From the NCBI RefSeq assembly GCF_008014345.1, contig NZ_VPFL01000005.1, positions 124,001 to 188,000 of the forward strand: a DNA stretch of 64,000 nucleotides, in the 5' to 3' direction. The stretch is from Pelomicrobium methylotrophicum (GTDB lineage Bacteria > Pseudomonadota > Gammaproteobacteria > Burkholderiales > UBA6910). The notes beneath the pieces were generated by a model that saw nothing but the letters and a program-made list of their open reading frames with translations, made no database searches and had not been told where the DNA came from. Shown piece after piece: positions 17,416 to 26,833 of this stretch (its first letter is position 1; the number at the start of each line of letters is the position of its first letter). The position numbers and the translations under genes were made by a program.

Positions 17416-18462
17416 ATGGACATCTCCGAGCTCCTCGCCTTTGCCGTCAAGAACAAGGCCTCCGACCTGCATCTGTCGGCGGGCCTTCCCCCCATGATCC
17501 GCGTGCACGGGGACGTGCGTCGCATCAACCTCCCTCCCATGGAGCACAAAGACGTGCACGCCATGATCTACGACATCATGAACGACGCGCAGCGCAAGCA
17601 CTACGAGGAGAACCTGGAGTGCGATTTCGCCTTTTCCATTCCGGGCCTTGCGCGCTTTCGGGTCAATGCCTTCCTGCAGAATCGTGGCGCGGGGGCGGTG
17701 TTTCGGACCATTCCGTCCAAGGTGCTCACGCTTGCGGAGCTGAATGCGCCGAAGATCTTCCAGGAGATCGCGACCCAGCCCCGGGGCATCGTGCTGGTGA
17801 CCGGTCCTACCGGTTCCGGCAAATCCACGACGCTCGCCGCGATGATCGACTACATCAACGAGAACGAGCACGGCCACATCCTGACCATCGAGGACCCCAT
17901 CGAATTCGTGCATGAGTCCAAGCGCTGCCTCATCAACCAGCGGGAGGTCGGGCCGCATACCCACTCGTTCGCCAATGCCTTGCGTAGCGCGCTGCGGGAG
18001 GACCCGGATGTCATCCTGGTAGGAGAGATGCGGGATCTGGAGACCATCCGCCTTGCGCTCACGGCGGCGGAGACCGGACACCTGGTGTTCGGCACGCTGC
18101 ACACGAGTTCCGCCGCCAAGACCATCGACCGCATCGTGGACGTGTTCCCGGCGGCGGAGAAAGAGATGGTACGGGCGATGCTCTCGGAGAGCCTGCGGGC
18201 AGTGATCTCCCAGACATTGCTCAAGACCAAGGATGGCTCGGGGCGCGTTGCGGCCCACGAGATCATGATCGGCACGCCTGCCATCCGCAACCTCATCCGG
18301 GAGAACAAGGTTGCCCAGATGTACTCCGCCATTCAGACGGGCCAGGCGGTGGGCATGCAGACGCTGGACCAGGCCCTGCAGGACTTGGTCCGGCGCAACG
18401 TCGTGGCGGCGTCCGAGGCCCGCTCGCGGGCGGTCAACAAGGACTTGTTTCCCGGTCCGTAG
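17416..18462 (+). CDS. pilT: Type IV pilus retraction ATPase PilT
   Basis: Hexameric cytoplasmic motor that depolymerises type IV pili and drives twitching. 348 residues. N-terminal PAS-like domain, Walker A GPTGSGKST at 130-138, the Asp box LTIEDPIEFVH, Walker B VILVGEMRD, the His box, and the PilT-specific AIRNLIRE motif near residue 285, which is needed for retraction. pilU follows 33 bp downstream. No other pilus genes are in the window. Confidence 0.96.
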   Translation: MDISELLAFAVKNKASDLHLSAGLPPMIRVHGDVRRINLPPMEHKDVHAMIYDIMNDAQRKHYEENLECDFAFSIPGLARFRVNAFLQNRGAGAVFRTIPSKVLTLAELNAPKIFQEIATQPRGIVLVTGPTGSGKSTTLAAMIDYINENEHGHILTIEDPIEFVHESKRCLINQREVGPHTHSFANALRSALREDPDVILVGEMRDLETIRLALTAAETGHLVFGTLHTSSAAKTIDRIVDVFPAAEKEMVRAMLSESLRAVISQTLLKTKDGSGRVAAHEIMIGTPAIRNLIRENKVAQMYSAIQTGQAVGMQTLDQALQDLVRRNVVAASEARSRAVNKDLFPGP

Positions 18463-18495
18463 AGCCGCACTCCTCGTTTGGCTTGGGAGAGTGAC

Positions 18496-19632
18496 ATGGA
18501 ACGCGACCAGGCAACGAAGCTCGTGCATGACCTCCTGCGCCTGATGGTGGGCAAGAACGGCTCCGACTTGTTCTTGACCGCCGGTTTTCCGCCGGCCATC
18601 AAGGTGGACGGGAAAATCATGCCGGTCTCCAGCCAACCTCTGACGCCGCAGCACACCATGGAGCTCGCGCGGGCGATCATGAACGACCGGCAGGCAGCGG
18701 AGTTCGAATCCACCAAGGAATGCAACTTCGCGATCAGCCCCTCGGGCATCGGCCGCTTTCGGGTCAACGCCTTCGTCCAACAGGGCCGGGTGGGGTTGGT
18801 GCTGCGGACCATCAACACCGAGATCCCGACGCTGGAGAGCCTGGGATTGCCTGAAGTCCTCAAAGAGGTGGCGATGAGCAAGCGGGGCCTGGTGATCGTG
18901 GTCGGCGCCACAGGCTCAGGCAAGTCGACCACGCTCGCGGCGATGATCGGCTATCGCAATGAAAACAGCCACGGCCACATCATCACCATCGAGGATCCGA
19001 TCGAATACGTGCACGAGCACAAGAAGTGCATCGTCACCCAGCGGGAGGTGGGCGTGGACACAGAGTCCTGGGAGGCAGCCCTCAAGAACGCGCTGCGGCA
19101 GGCGCCGGACGTGATCCTGATGGGGGAGATCCGCGACCGGGAAACGATGGACTACGCCATCGCCTTCGCGGAGACCGGCCATCTGTGCATGGCCACCCTC
19201 CACGCCAACAGTGCCAACCAGGCCTTGGATCGCATCATCAACTTCTTTCCCGAGGATCGGCGTCCCCAACTCCTCATGGATCTGTCCTTGAACCTGCGGG
19301 CCATGGTTTCCCAGCGCCTCATCCCGCGCGCGACGGGCACCGGACGGGTGGCCGCCATCGAGATCATGCTCAACACGCCGCTCATCTCCGACCTGATTTT
19401 CAAGGGCCAGGTGCACGAGATCAAGGACGTGATGAAGCGCTCCCGGGAATTGGGGATGCAGACGTTCGACCAGGCGTTGTTCGACCTGTACGAGGCCGGC
19501 TTGATCACTTACGAGGACGCGCTGCGCAACGCCGACTCGATGAACGAGCTGCGGCTCGAGATCAAGCTGCGGGGCCAAGAGGCGAGGGAGAAGAACCTGA
19601 TGGAAGGCCTCGATCATTTGAAGCTGACGTGA
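18496..19632 (+). CDS. pilU: PilT-like retraction accessory ATPase PilU
   Basis: Paralogue of PilT that assists retraction under load. 378 residues from the ATG at 18496, which has GGGAGAG just upstream; an in-frame start at 18478 is less likely. Walker A GATGSGKST, TIEDPIEYVHEH and VILMGEIRDRETM are intact. The PilT AIRNLIRE motif is replaced by PLISDLIFKGQ, and the C-terminus is longer and acidic, both PilU traits. It is co-transcribed with pilT. Confidence 0.95.
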   Translation: MERDQATKLVHDLLRLMVGKNGSDLFLTAGFPPAIKVDGKIMPVSSQPLTPQHTMELARAIMNDRQAAEFESTKECNFAISPSGIGRFRVNAFVQQGRVGLVLRTINTEIPTLESLGLPEVLKEVAMSKRGLVIVVGATGSGKSTTLAAMIGYRNENSHGHIITIEDPIEYVHEHKKCIVTQREVGVDTESWEAALKNALRQAPDVILMGEIRDRETMDYAIAFAETGHLCMATLHANSANQALDRIINFFPEDRRPQLLMDLSLNLRAMVSQRLIPRATGTGRVAAIEIMLNTPLISDLIFKGQVHEIKDVMKRSRELGMQTFDQALFDLYEAGLITYEDALRNADSMNELRLEIKLRGQEAREKNLMEGLDHLKLT

Positions 19633-19683
19633 AGGATAGGCGGGGTGGCTGTTGCCCCGCGCTGCTGCCCCGCATTTAACGTT

Positions 19684-20844
19684 TTACTTCTTTCTCATTT
19701 TCCCTTTCACGATCCGGAATTCGAACAGCCGGCACTCCAGCGCGCCGTTGAAGAGCGGGATGCGCCGGCTGGGCGTGAGTCGGATCAACTGCGGCAGCCG
19801 CAGGTCCGCGGTCAGGAGGTAGGCCGTCCAACCCGCGAAGCGGGCTTTCAGCGCGTCGCCCAGACGGGGATAGAAAGCCGCCAGCGCGTCGCGCTCGCCC
19901 AGGCGCATGGCGTACGGCGGATTGGTGACGAGGAGGCCGGGAGGTTGGGGCGGCGCGAGCTCCAGCACATCGGCTTGGGTCAGACGCACCGCCGCGGACA
20001 GGCCCGCCGACCGCAGGTTGGCGGCGGCGGCCCGGACCGCCGCGGCGTCCACATCGGCTCCGTGGATGGGCGCGGGCAAAGTCCGGCGAATGCGGGACTC
20101 GGCCTCGCGGCGGACCCGCTGCCATGCGCCGCGGTCGTGGAAGGCGAGCTTCTCGAAAGCGAAGCTCCGCCGCAGCCCCGCCGGCACGTTGAGGGCGATC
20201 TGCGCCGCCTCCAGCAAGAAGGTGCCGCTGCCGCACATGGGGTCGAGGAGGGGAACGTCGGGGGTCCAGCCAATGAGCCGGAGGATTCCAGCGGCCAGGT
20301 TCTCGCGGACAGGGGCCTCGCCGGTCACTGTCCGCAGCCCCCGCTTGAACAGCGGCTCTCCGCTGGTGTCCAGGTAGAGGGTGAGGCGCCGCGCATCGAG
20401 AAAAGCATGGATGCGCACGTCGGGAGCCCGGGTGTCCACGTCAGGCCGTTCGCCCTGTTCCGCGCGGAATCGGTCACAGATCGCATCCTTGATGCGCAAG
20501 GTCACGTAGTCCAGGCTTTTCAGCGGACAGCGGGTCGCAGCTACGTTCACACGGATCTTGCACTGCAGGGCGAACCAAGCGTGCCAGGGAACGTCGTACG
20601 CGGCCTCATAGACATCCTGCTCGTCCCGGTAGGCGACTTCCGCGATCTGCCAGAGGACGCGGCTGGCGATGCGGCTGGAAAGATTGACGCGGTAGCACAC
20701 GGCCCGGTCGCCGCCATAGGCCACTCCGCCCTCCAGCGGCGCTATCTCCTTTGCCCCCAGCGCTGCCAGCTCCTCGGCGAGGGCGCGCTCCAGGCCCCGG
20801 GGGCAAGGGGAGAACAAGCGGACATGGTGGAGGTCGAAGTTCAT
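19684..20844 (-). CDS. THUMP-domain class I SAM-dependent RNA methyltransferase (RlmL N-terminal type)
   Basis: 386 residues: a THUMP RNA-binding domain (about residues 45-155) followed by a UPF0020 methyltransferase domain. The SAM site DPMCGSGTFLLEAA is near residue 203 and the catalytic NPPY near residue 308. It corresponds to the N-terminal half of E. coli RlmL, which makes m2G2445 in 23S rRNA; the second RlmK-like half is absent, as in many non-enteric bacteria. It is convergent with pilU and divergent from the acyl-CoA ligase. Confidence 0.9.
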   Translation of the reverse strand: MNFDLHHVRLFSPCPRGLERALAEELAALGAKEIAPLEGGVAYGGDRAVCYRVNLSSRIASRVLWQIAEVAYRDEQDVYEAAYDVPWHAWFALQCKIRVNVAATRCPLKSLDYVTLRIKDAICDRFRAEQGERPDVDTRAPDVRIHAFLDARRLTLYLDTSGEPLFKRGLRTVTGEAPVRENLAAGILRLIGWTPDVPLLDPMCGSGTFLLEAAQIALNVPAGLRRSFAFEKLAFHDRGAWQRVRREAESRIRRTLPAPIHGADVDAAAVRAAAANLRSAGLSAAVRLTQADVLELAPPQPPGLLVTNPPYAMRLGERDALAAFYPRLGDALKARFAGWTAYLLTADLRLPQLIRLTPSRRIPLFNGALECRLFEFRIVKGKMRKK

Positions 20845-20857
20845 CAGGGGATCCGGG

Positions 20858-20885
20858 TTGCAAAAACGCAGCGCGACTGTACACT
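20858..20885 (+). promoter_or_regulatory. Probable sigma70 promoter of the acyl-CoA ligase gene
   Basis: TTGCAA (20858-20863), a 16-bp spacer and TACACT (20880-20885), each 4/6 to consensus. It is in the divergent gap ahead of the ATG at 20971. Confidence 0.45.
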
Positions 20886-20970
20886 AACGGCGCTCAGCCC
20901 GTGAAACCCCATGCCCGTTGCCGACGTCGGAAGAGCGCGCTTCTGAGTTCGGGCCCCGTTCCCGCCCATC

Positions 20971-22632
20971 ATGAACCTCGCCGAGTACCTCGACCAATAT
21001 CGCAGCCGCAGCGACCAGGTGCTCTACACCCAGTGGGCCGGCGAGGGCTGGAAGGACTATACCGCGGCGGAGATGCTGGCGCTCGCCGCGCGTTGGCAGC
21101 AGGCGTTCCGAGCGCACGGCTTCCAGCAGGGCGAGCGCATCGCCCTGTGCCTGAAGAATGGCATCCACTGGGTGGCCGCGGACCTGGCGGCCCTGGGGAT
21201 GGGGCTGGTGGTGGTGCCGCTTTACGTGAACGACAACGCCGAGAACATCGCCTGGTGTTCGAACCACGCCGAGGCAAGGCTCCTGGTGCTGGAGAACGAC
21301 CGCATGGTGAACACTTTGCGTTCCGTGTCGGCGAGTCTCCCGCTGGTGGTCTGCCTGGAAGGGGGCGCCGAAAAAGGTGTGGAGAATCTCGACACCTGGT
21401 TGCCCGAGGCGACCCAGCCGTTCCAGGTCGTGGATCTGGCGCCCAACACGCTGGCCACCATCTGCTACACTTCCGGCACCACCGGCCGCCCCAAGGGGGC
21501 CATGTTGTCCCACGGGAACATCATGTCCAACGTGGAAGCGTGCCTCAAGGTGGTGTCGCTCTTCGACAGCGATGTCATGCTTTCCATCATCCCGCTCTCC
21601 CACATGTTCGAGCGGACTGCAGGTTATTACCTGCCGCTCAAGCGGGGCATCCGCGTCGCCTATTGCCGCAGCATCCAGCAGCTGGCGGAGGATCTCGCCA
21701 CCATTCGCCCCACGCTCCTGCTGGCGGTGCCGCGCGTCTACGAGCGCTTCCTCGCCCGCATCGACCAGAGCCTGGCTGGGTCCAGGTTGAAGCGGGCCCT
21801 TTTCGATCGCACGGTGGAGCTGGGCTGGAAACGCTATCGGAAGCAGGTCGGCCCGCTGGAACGGCTGCAGTACGCCGTGCTGAAGCGGCTGGTGGCGGAC
21901 AAGATCATGGCCCGCCTGGGTGGGCGCCTGCGGCTGTCCGTGGTGGGAGGGGCGGCCGTGGAGCTTCGCATCGCCAAAACCTTTGTCGGGCTTGGGCTCA
22001 ACATGATCCAGGGCTATGGACTCACCGAAGCCTCTCCCGTGGTGACCGCCAATCGCGAGAACGACAACGACCCCACCTCGGCGGGGAAGCCCCTGGAGGG
22101 GGTGGAGGTTCGGGTGAACGAGAACCGGGAGCTCCTGGTGCGGGGCCCCAACGTGATGCTGGGCTACTGGCGCGATCCGGAGGCCACGGCCGCCGTCATC
22201 GATCAGGACGGCTGGCTCAACACCGGCGACCAGGTGGAGATCCGCGACGGCCGGGTGTACATCATCGGCCGCACCAAAGAAATCGTGGTGCTGTCGAACG
22301 GCGAGAAATTTCCACCCGAGCACGTGGAGGCCGCGATCCTGAACGATCCCGTCTTCGAACAGGTGGCGCTGGTTGGCGAGGGACGGCCGTTCATCGTCAT
22401 GATCGCGGTGACCCAGGAAAGCGACGAAAAGAAGCTGATCAAGCGCGCCAATGAACAGCTCAGGGACTTTCCTCGCTACATCCGGGTGCGACGGGTCATC
22501 ATCGAGCGGGAACCTTGGACCATCGAAAACGGCGTGCTCACGCCTACCATGAAGCTCAAGCGCCGCGAGATCCTGCGGCGTTACAGAGACCAGATCGAGC
22601 AGGCCTATTCCGCCCATCGTCTGGGGGAATGA
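20971..22632 (+). CDS. Long-chain acyl-CoA synthetase (AMP-binding)
   Basis: Cytoplasmic or membrane-associated ligase that forms acyl-CoA from fatty acid, ATP and CoA. 553 residues, ANL superfamily. The intact phosphate loop is YTSGTTGRPKGA, the A5 motif is QGYGLTEASPVV, the A7 motif is NTGDQVE and the hinge is IIGRTKEIVVLSNGEKFPPE. The domain style resembles FAA1/FadD15-type rather than E. coli FadD. Chain-length preference cannot be read from the sequence. It is a single gene; hslV begins 69 bp downstream with its own -10. Confidence 0.9.
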   Translation: MNLAEYLDQYRSRSDQVLYTQWAGEGWKDYTAAEMLALAARWQQAFRAHGFQQGERIALCLKNGIHWVAADLAALGMGLVVVPLYVNDNAENIAWCSNHAEARLLVLENDRMVNTLRSVSASLPLVVCLEGGAEKGVENLDTWLPEATQPFQVVDLAPNTLATICYTSGTTGRPKGAMLSHGNIMSNVEACLKVVSLFDSDVMLSIIPLSHMFERTAGYYLPLKRGIRVAYCRSIQQLAEDLATIRPTLLLAVPRVYERFLARIDQSLAGSRLKRALFDRTVELGWKRYRKQVGPLERLQYAVLKRLVADKIMARLGGRLRLSVVGGAAVELRIAKTFVGLGLNMIQGYGLTEASPVVTANRENDNDPTSAGKPLEGVEVRVNENRELLVRGPNVMLGYWRDPEATAAVIDQDGWLNTGDQVEIRDGRVYIIGRTKEIVVLSNGEKFPPEHVEAAILNDPVFEQVALVGEGRPFIVMIAVTQESDEKKLIKRANEQLRDFPRYIRVRRVIIEREPWTIENGVLTPTMKLKRREILRRYRDQIEQAYSAHRLGE

Positions 22633-22665
22633 TCCGCAGCCACCGCGGTGGAGGGCGCGGCAGGC

Positions 22666-22671
22666 TATAAT
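22666..22671 (+). promoter_or_regulatory. Consensus -10 of the hslVU operon
   Basis: A perfect TATAAT 30 bp before the hslV ATG. No good -35 and no clear sigma32 pattern were found, although hslVU is usually heat-inducible. Confidence 0.5.
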
Positions 22672-22701
22672 TTCCATCTCCTTTTCTCGGTGCCTCGACC
22701 C

Positions 22702-23238
22702 ATGGATCAATTTCACGGCACGACCATCGTCTCGGTGCGCCGGGGCCACCAGGTGGCGCTGGGCGGCGACGGCCAGGTCACGCTGGGCAGCGTGGTGTTG
22801 AAGGCGGGTGCCCGCAAAGTGCGGCGGCTCTACAGCGATCGGATTCTTGCCGGCTTCGCCGGAGGAACCGCCGACGCCTTCACCCTGTTCGAGCGCTTTG
22901 AAGCCAAGCTGGAGAAGCATCAGGGGAACCTCACTCGCTCGGCGGTGGAGCTGGCGAAAGACTGGCGCACCGACCGCATTCTGCGGCGGCTGGAAGCGAT
23001 GCTGGCAGTGGCGGATCGGGAGACTTCGCTCATCATCACCGGCAATGGCGACGTCCTGGAGCCGGAAATGGGCGTCATCGCCATCGGCAGCGGCGGACCC
23101 TATGCCCAGGCGGCCGCCCGGGCGTTGATCGAGAATACCGACCTGCCCGCGCCCGACATCGTGCGCAAGGCGCTCGCGATTGCGGCCGACATCTGTATCT
23201 ATACCAACCAGCAGCATGTGATCGAGGTGCTCGAATAG
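22702..23238 (+). CDS. hslV: ATP-dependent protease peptidase subunit HslV (ClpQ)
   Basis: Proteasome-like threonine peptidase; dodecamer capped by HslU. 178 residues. The catalytic threonine is Thr7, exposed after removal of MDQFHG, followed by [15 protein letters not shown] and [15 protein letters not shown] are family signatures. The ATG at 22702 is chosen because it gives the usual short propeptide; earlier in-frame starts overlap the promoter. hslU follows. Confidence 0.96.
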   Translation: MDQFHGTTIVSVRRGHQVALGGDGQVTLGSVVLKAGARKVRRLYSDRILAGFAGGTADAFTLFERFEAKLEKHQGNLTRSAVELAKDWRTDRILRRLEAMLAVADRETSLIITGNGDVLEPEMGVIAIGSGGPYAQAAARALIENTDLPAPDIVRKALAIAADICIYTNQQHVIEVLE

Positions 23239-23249
23239 CGGTCGGTTGT

Positions 23250-23307
23250 CAGCGTTCAGCCATCATGAACAACAGGCCGGGCGCCGCAAGCTGACCGCTG
23301 AACGCTG
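23250..23307. repeat. Inverted-repeat element between hslV and hslU
   Basis: CAGCGTTCAGC (23250-23260) and its exact complement GCTGAACGCTG (23297-23307) flank a 36-bp loop; a partial further copy (GCTGACC) abuts the right arm. It lies in the 89-bp gap inside one operon. Confidence 0.7.
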
Positions 23308-23327
23308 CAAGCCCAAGGGCCATCGCC

Positions 23328-24653
23328 ATGTCCATGACCCCCCAGGAAATCGTCCACGAGCTCAACAAGCACATCATCGGCCAGGACGCGGCCAAGCGGG
23401 CCGTGGCCATCGCGCTTCGCAACCGTTGGCGCAGGCAGCACGTCCCGGAGCCGCTGCGGCAAGAGATCACGCCGAAGAACATTCTCATGATTGGTCCTAC
23501 CGGCGTGGGGAAGACAGAAATTGCCCGCCGTCTGGCGCGGCTCGCCAATGCGCCGTTCATCAAGGTCGAAGTCACCAAGTTCACCGAGGTGGGCTACGTG
23601 GGCCGGGACGTGGACACCATCATCCGCGACCTGGTGGAGGTGGCGGTCAAGCAGACGCGGGAACAGGAGGCTCGCAAGGTCCTGCACCGCGCGGAAGACC
23701 TGGCTGAGGAACGTATCCTCAATGCGCTGCTGCCCCCGGCGCGCGGCTTCGGCGCCGAAGCCGCCTCGGATGCCGATAACGCCACCCGGCAGAAATTCCG
23801 CAAGAAGCTGCGCGAAGGGGAACTCGACGATCGCGAAATCGAGATCGAGGTGGCGGCGGTGCAGCCGCACATGGAAATCTTCGCGCCGCCTGGCATGGAG
23901 GAGCTGACTTCCCAGCTCCAGGGCTTGTTCCAGAGCCTGGGTGCCGCCCGTAAGCGTGTGCGCAAGCTCAAGATCAAGGAGGCGATGAGACTCCTCACCG
24001 ACGAGGAGGCGGCCAAGCTCGTCAACGAGGACGAGATCAAGGCGAAGGCGGTGGCCAATGTGGAGCAGAATGGCATCGTCTTTCTCGACGAGATCGACAA
24101 GATCACGAGCCGGGCCGAGACGGTGGGTGCCGACGTCTCCCGCCAAGGCGTGCAACGGGACCTGCTGCCCCTGGTGGAAGGAACCACCGTGTCCACCAAG
24201 TACGGGATGGTCCGCACCGACCATATCCTGTTCATCGCCAGCGGTGCTTTTCATCTGTCCAAGCCCTCGGACCTGATTCCGGAGCTGCAGGGACGCTTTC
24301 CCATCCGGGTGGAGCTCAATTCCCTATCGGTGGATGATTTCGAGCAAATCCTCACCAACACCGACGCCTGCCTCACCCGGCAGTACCAGGCCCTGCTGGA
24401 GACAGAGGGCGTCACTCTCGACTTCCGACCGGACGGCATCCGGCGCCTGGCGGAGATTGCCTACCAGGTCAATGAGCGCACCGAGAACATCGGCGCGCGG
24501 CGCCTCTACACGGTGATGGAAAAGCTGCTGGAGGAAGTGTCGTTCGAGGCGGGGCGCCGTTCAGGTCAGAGCGTCGTCATCGACGCGGCTTATGTGGACG
24601 CCCGCCTCAAGGATCTGGCCCAGAGCGAGGATCTGTCCCGCTACATCCTGTAG
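23328..24653 (+). CDS. hslU: ATP-dependent protease ATPase subunit HslU (ClpY)
   Basis: AAA+ unfoldase of the HslUV protease. 441 residues. Walker A GPTGVGKT at 56-63, an intermediate I-domain (about 110-240), Walker [11 protein letters not shown] near 247, sensor and arginine-finger regions, and the C-terminal DLSRYIL that docks into HslV. The start could be 23328 or the ATG two codons later. It is followed after 6 bp by the stop codon of rlpA on the other strand. Confidence 0.96.
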   Translation: MSMTPQEIVHELNKHIIGQDAAKRAVAIALRNRWRRQHVPEPLRQEITPKNILMIGPTGVGKTEIARRLARLANAPFIKVEVTKFTEVGYVGRDVDTIIRDLVEVAVKQTREQEARKVLHRAEDLAEERILNALLPPARGFGAEAASDADNATRQKFRKKLREGELDDREIEIEVAAVQPHMEIFAPPGMEELTSQLQGLFQSLGAARKRVRKLKIKEAMRLLTDEEAAKLVNEDEIKAKAVANVEQNGIVFLDEIDKITSRAETVGADVSRQGVQRDLLPLVEGTTVSTKYGMVRTDHILFIASGAFHLSKPSDLIPELQGRFPIRVELNSLSVDDFEQILTNTDACLTRQYQALLETEGVTLDFRPDGIRRLAEIAYQVNERTENIGARRLYTVMEKLLEEVSFEAGRRSGQSVVIDAAYVDARLKDLAQSEDLSRYIL

Positions 24654-24659
24654 CGCTGG

Positions 24660-25709
24660 TTACCGCACGACGAGCAGCGGCCGCAGGCTGAGAACGGCCG
24701 CGACGCGGTCCGCGGCCTCCCGCGCCGACGCGGCGTCGGGATAGGGGCCGGCTTGGACCCGGAACAGACGCTCGTGGAAGGCAAGTTGCAAAGAGCTCGC
24801 AAGCCAGTCGAGCTGGGCCCGCAGCCGCCCTAGGAAGACCTCAGCGTTCTCCCGGGAGCCGAACGCCCCCAACTGTAAATAGTAGCCGCTCGGCGCGGTT
24901 GCGACCGGGGTGGGCGCGGGGCCGGCGCCCTTGACAGCGGAAGGGGGACCGCTAGAGGCCACGGGCTCGACGGCCTTGGCTGCAGCGCCGGCTTGGACGG
25001 TTTGGGTCGTCGGCTGCGGATCCGGCAGAATGGTTTCCACCTCGACCAGGGCGCTGCCGTCGGTGAGGATCCCCAGCTTGTAGGCCGCGGTGTACGAGAG
25101 GTCGATGATGCGGTCGGAGAGGAACGGCCCGCGGTCGTTGATTCGGACCACCACGGACTTCCCGTTGTCGAGATTGGTCACCCGCGCGTAGCTGGGCAGC
25201 GGCAACGTGGGGTGGGCCGCGGTCATGGCGTACATGTCGTAGGGCTCTCCCGAGGCGGTCTTGCGGCCGTGGTAGCGCCGGCCGTACCACGAAGCCATTC
25301 CCCGCTGCTTGAATGGCCTCAGTTCCGTCATGGGGTAGTAGATGCGCCCCAGGGCCTCGTAGGGACGGGTATTGGCGGCGCGGATGGGCTCCGGCCGCGG
25401 CACCGCATCGGGGATCGCGTCCAGGTTGGGCGGCGGGTTGTCGCCGGGCCCGTCGTCTAAGTAATAGCCCCCCCGCGGGGGCACGCTTTCCGGCGGCAGG
25501 CGCTCGATGGCTTCCGGGCCGCGCTTGGGCACGCTGCCGCAGCCGCCGAGGAAGAGGGCCGCGACGAGGCTGATCCCCAGGAGCAGGGAGGGGCGGGGAA
25601 TGAGGAGTGAGACGAGCTGAGCGTTAAGCGTCGAGCGTTGGAGATGGCGGGCGAAGCGCGAAACCGCCTTTTCGCCTTCCTTCCTGATCGCTTCTCCTTT
25701 CTCCCGCAT
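24660..25709 (-). CDS. rlpA: RlpA: septal ring lytic transglycosylase lipoprotein with SPOR domain
   Basis: Outer-membrane lipoprotein that cleaves denuded peptidoglycan at the septum. 349 residues. A lipobox LFLGGC precedes GSVPKRG. The RlpA double-psi barrel shows [19 protein letters not shown] and [11 protein letters not shown]; a SPOR domain forms the last about 80 residues ([11 protein letters not shown]). The start at 25709 has an excellent GGGAGGAAAA site. The roughly 40 residues before the hydrophobic core are unusual and include RSTLNAQ, read from repeat-like DNA at 25616-25640. It ends the mre-mrdA-rodA operon. Confidence 0.9.
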   Translation of the reverse strand: MREKGEAIRKEGEKAVSRFARHLQRSTLNAQLVSLLIPRPSLLLGISLVAALFLGGCGSVPKRGPEAIERLPPESVPPRGGYYLDDGPGDNPPPNLDAIPDAVPRPEPIRAANTRPYEALGRIYYPMTELRPFKQRGMASWYGRRYHGRKTASGEPYDMYAMTAAHPTLPLPSYARVTNLDNGKSVVVRINDRGPFLSDRIIDLSYTAAYKLGILTDGSALVEVETILPDPQPTTQTVQAGAAAKAVEPVASSGPPSAVKGAGPAPTPVATAPSGYYLQLGAFGSRENAEVFLGRLRAQLDWLASSLQLAFHERLFRVQAGPYPDAASAREAADRVAAVLSLRPLLVVR

Positions 25710-25729
25710 TTTTCCTCCCTGCTCGCACC

Positions 25730-26833
25730 TCACGTTTGTACCAGCTTCTTGGTCGTGTGAATGCTCATGAGCATACCGAAGCCCAGGAGCAGCGTCACTA
25801 TGGAGGTGCCGCCGTAGGAGATGAGCGGCAGGGGCACGCCCACCACCGGGAGGATTCCGCTCACCATGCCCATGTTGACGAAGGCGTAGGTAAAGAAAGT
25901 GAGCGTGATGGCGCCCGCGAGCAGCCGCCCGAACTGGGTGGAAGCATGGGCCGCGATATAGAGCCCTCGGCCGATCACCAACAGGTACATCAGGAGCAGC
26001 AGAAGATTGCCGATGAAGCCGAACTCCTCGGCATACACGGCGAAGATGAAGTCGGTGGTGCGCTCGGGTAGGAAGTCCAGGTGGGACTGGGTGCCATGGA
26101 GCCAGCCCTTGCCGGCGATGGCGCCGGAGCCGACGGCGATGGTGGACTGGATGGTGTGATAGCCCGCGCCCAGGGGATCCTGCGCCGGGTCGAGCAGGGT
26201 GAGGATGCGCTGGCGCTGGTAGTCGTGCAGCACCGACCACAGGACCGGAAGGCTCGCCAGCGCGGCCACTGCCAGCGCTGCCATGACCCGCCACGAAAGG
26301 CCTGCCAGGAACAGGACGTAGAAACCGGAGGCGCCAATGAGGATGGCGGTTCCTAGATCCGGCTGGCGCGCGATGAGGCCCATGGGGACAGCGAGCAAGA
26401 GCGCTGCCACCCCGAAATCCACGAGCCGCGGTGATTCCTCCTTGCGGGCGAAGAACCAGGCAAGCAGCATGGGCACGGCCACTTTCATGAGCTCCGAGGG
26501 CTGGATGCGCGTGAAGCCCAGGTCCAGCCAGCGTCGCGCCCCGTTGACCACCTCGCCGAAAAGGGCTACCGCGACGAGCAGCGCGAACCCCAGGAGATAC
26601 AGGGGCACGGCGGCGCGCTCGAGATGCTGGGACGGGACCAGCGCCACCCCCCACATGATGGCGAGCGCCACCAGCATGTTGACTCCCTGTGCCATCACGC
26701 GGACCGTGCTCGCGCCAGAGGCGCTATAGAGGGTGATCAACCCTGTGGTCAGTAGCAGCGCGATGCCGGTCAGCAGGAACCCGTCCACGCGCTCGGTCAC
26801 GAAGCGGAGAAAGCGCTTAATCGTTGGGCTCAT
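25730..26833 (-). CDS. rodA: Rod-shape peptidoglycan glycosyltransferase RodA
   Basis: SEDS-family polymerase of the elongasome, working with PBP2. 367 residues, about ten membrane helices. SEDS signatures are seen: [20 protein letters not shown], the periplasmic [15 protein letters not shown] region and the C-terminal [21 protein letters not shown] (conserved PLISYGG). The ATG at 26833 overlaps the end of mrdA by 17 bp; longer frames run back into mrdA. rlpA starts 20 bp downstream. Confidence 0.95.
   Translation of the reverse strand: MSPTIKRFLRFVTERVDGFLLTGIALLLTTGLITLYSASGASTVRVMAQGVNMLVALAIMWGVALVPSQHLERAAVPLYLLGFALLVAVALFGEVVNGARRWLDLGFTRIQPSELMKVAVPMLLAWFFARKEESPRLVDFGVAALLLAVPMGLIARQPDLGTAILIGASGFYVLFLAGLSWRVMAALAVAALASLPVLWSVLHDYQRQRILTLLDPAQDPLGAGYHTIQSTIAVGSGAIAGKGWLHGTQSHLDFLPERTTDFIFAVYAEEFGFIGNLLLLLMYLLVIGRGLYIAAHASTQFGRLLAGAITLTFFTYAFVNMGMVSGILPVVGVPLPLISYGGTSIVTLLLGFGMLMSIHTTKKLVQT

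Noticed and set aside
19640-19660. Terminator after pilU (GCGGGG/CCCCGC)
   Set aside because: The 6-bp stem has a 9-base loop and no T-run.
20884-23217. 777-codon open frame on the minus strand under the acyl-CoA ligase and hslV
   Set aside because: His/Arg/Gly-rich antisense shadow of two clear genes; no domain or ribosome site.
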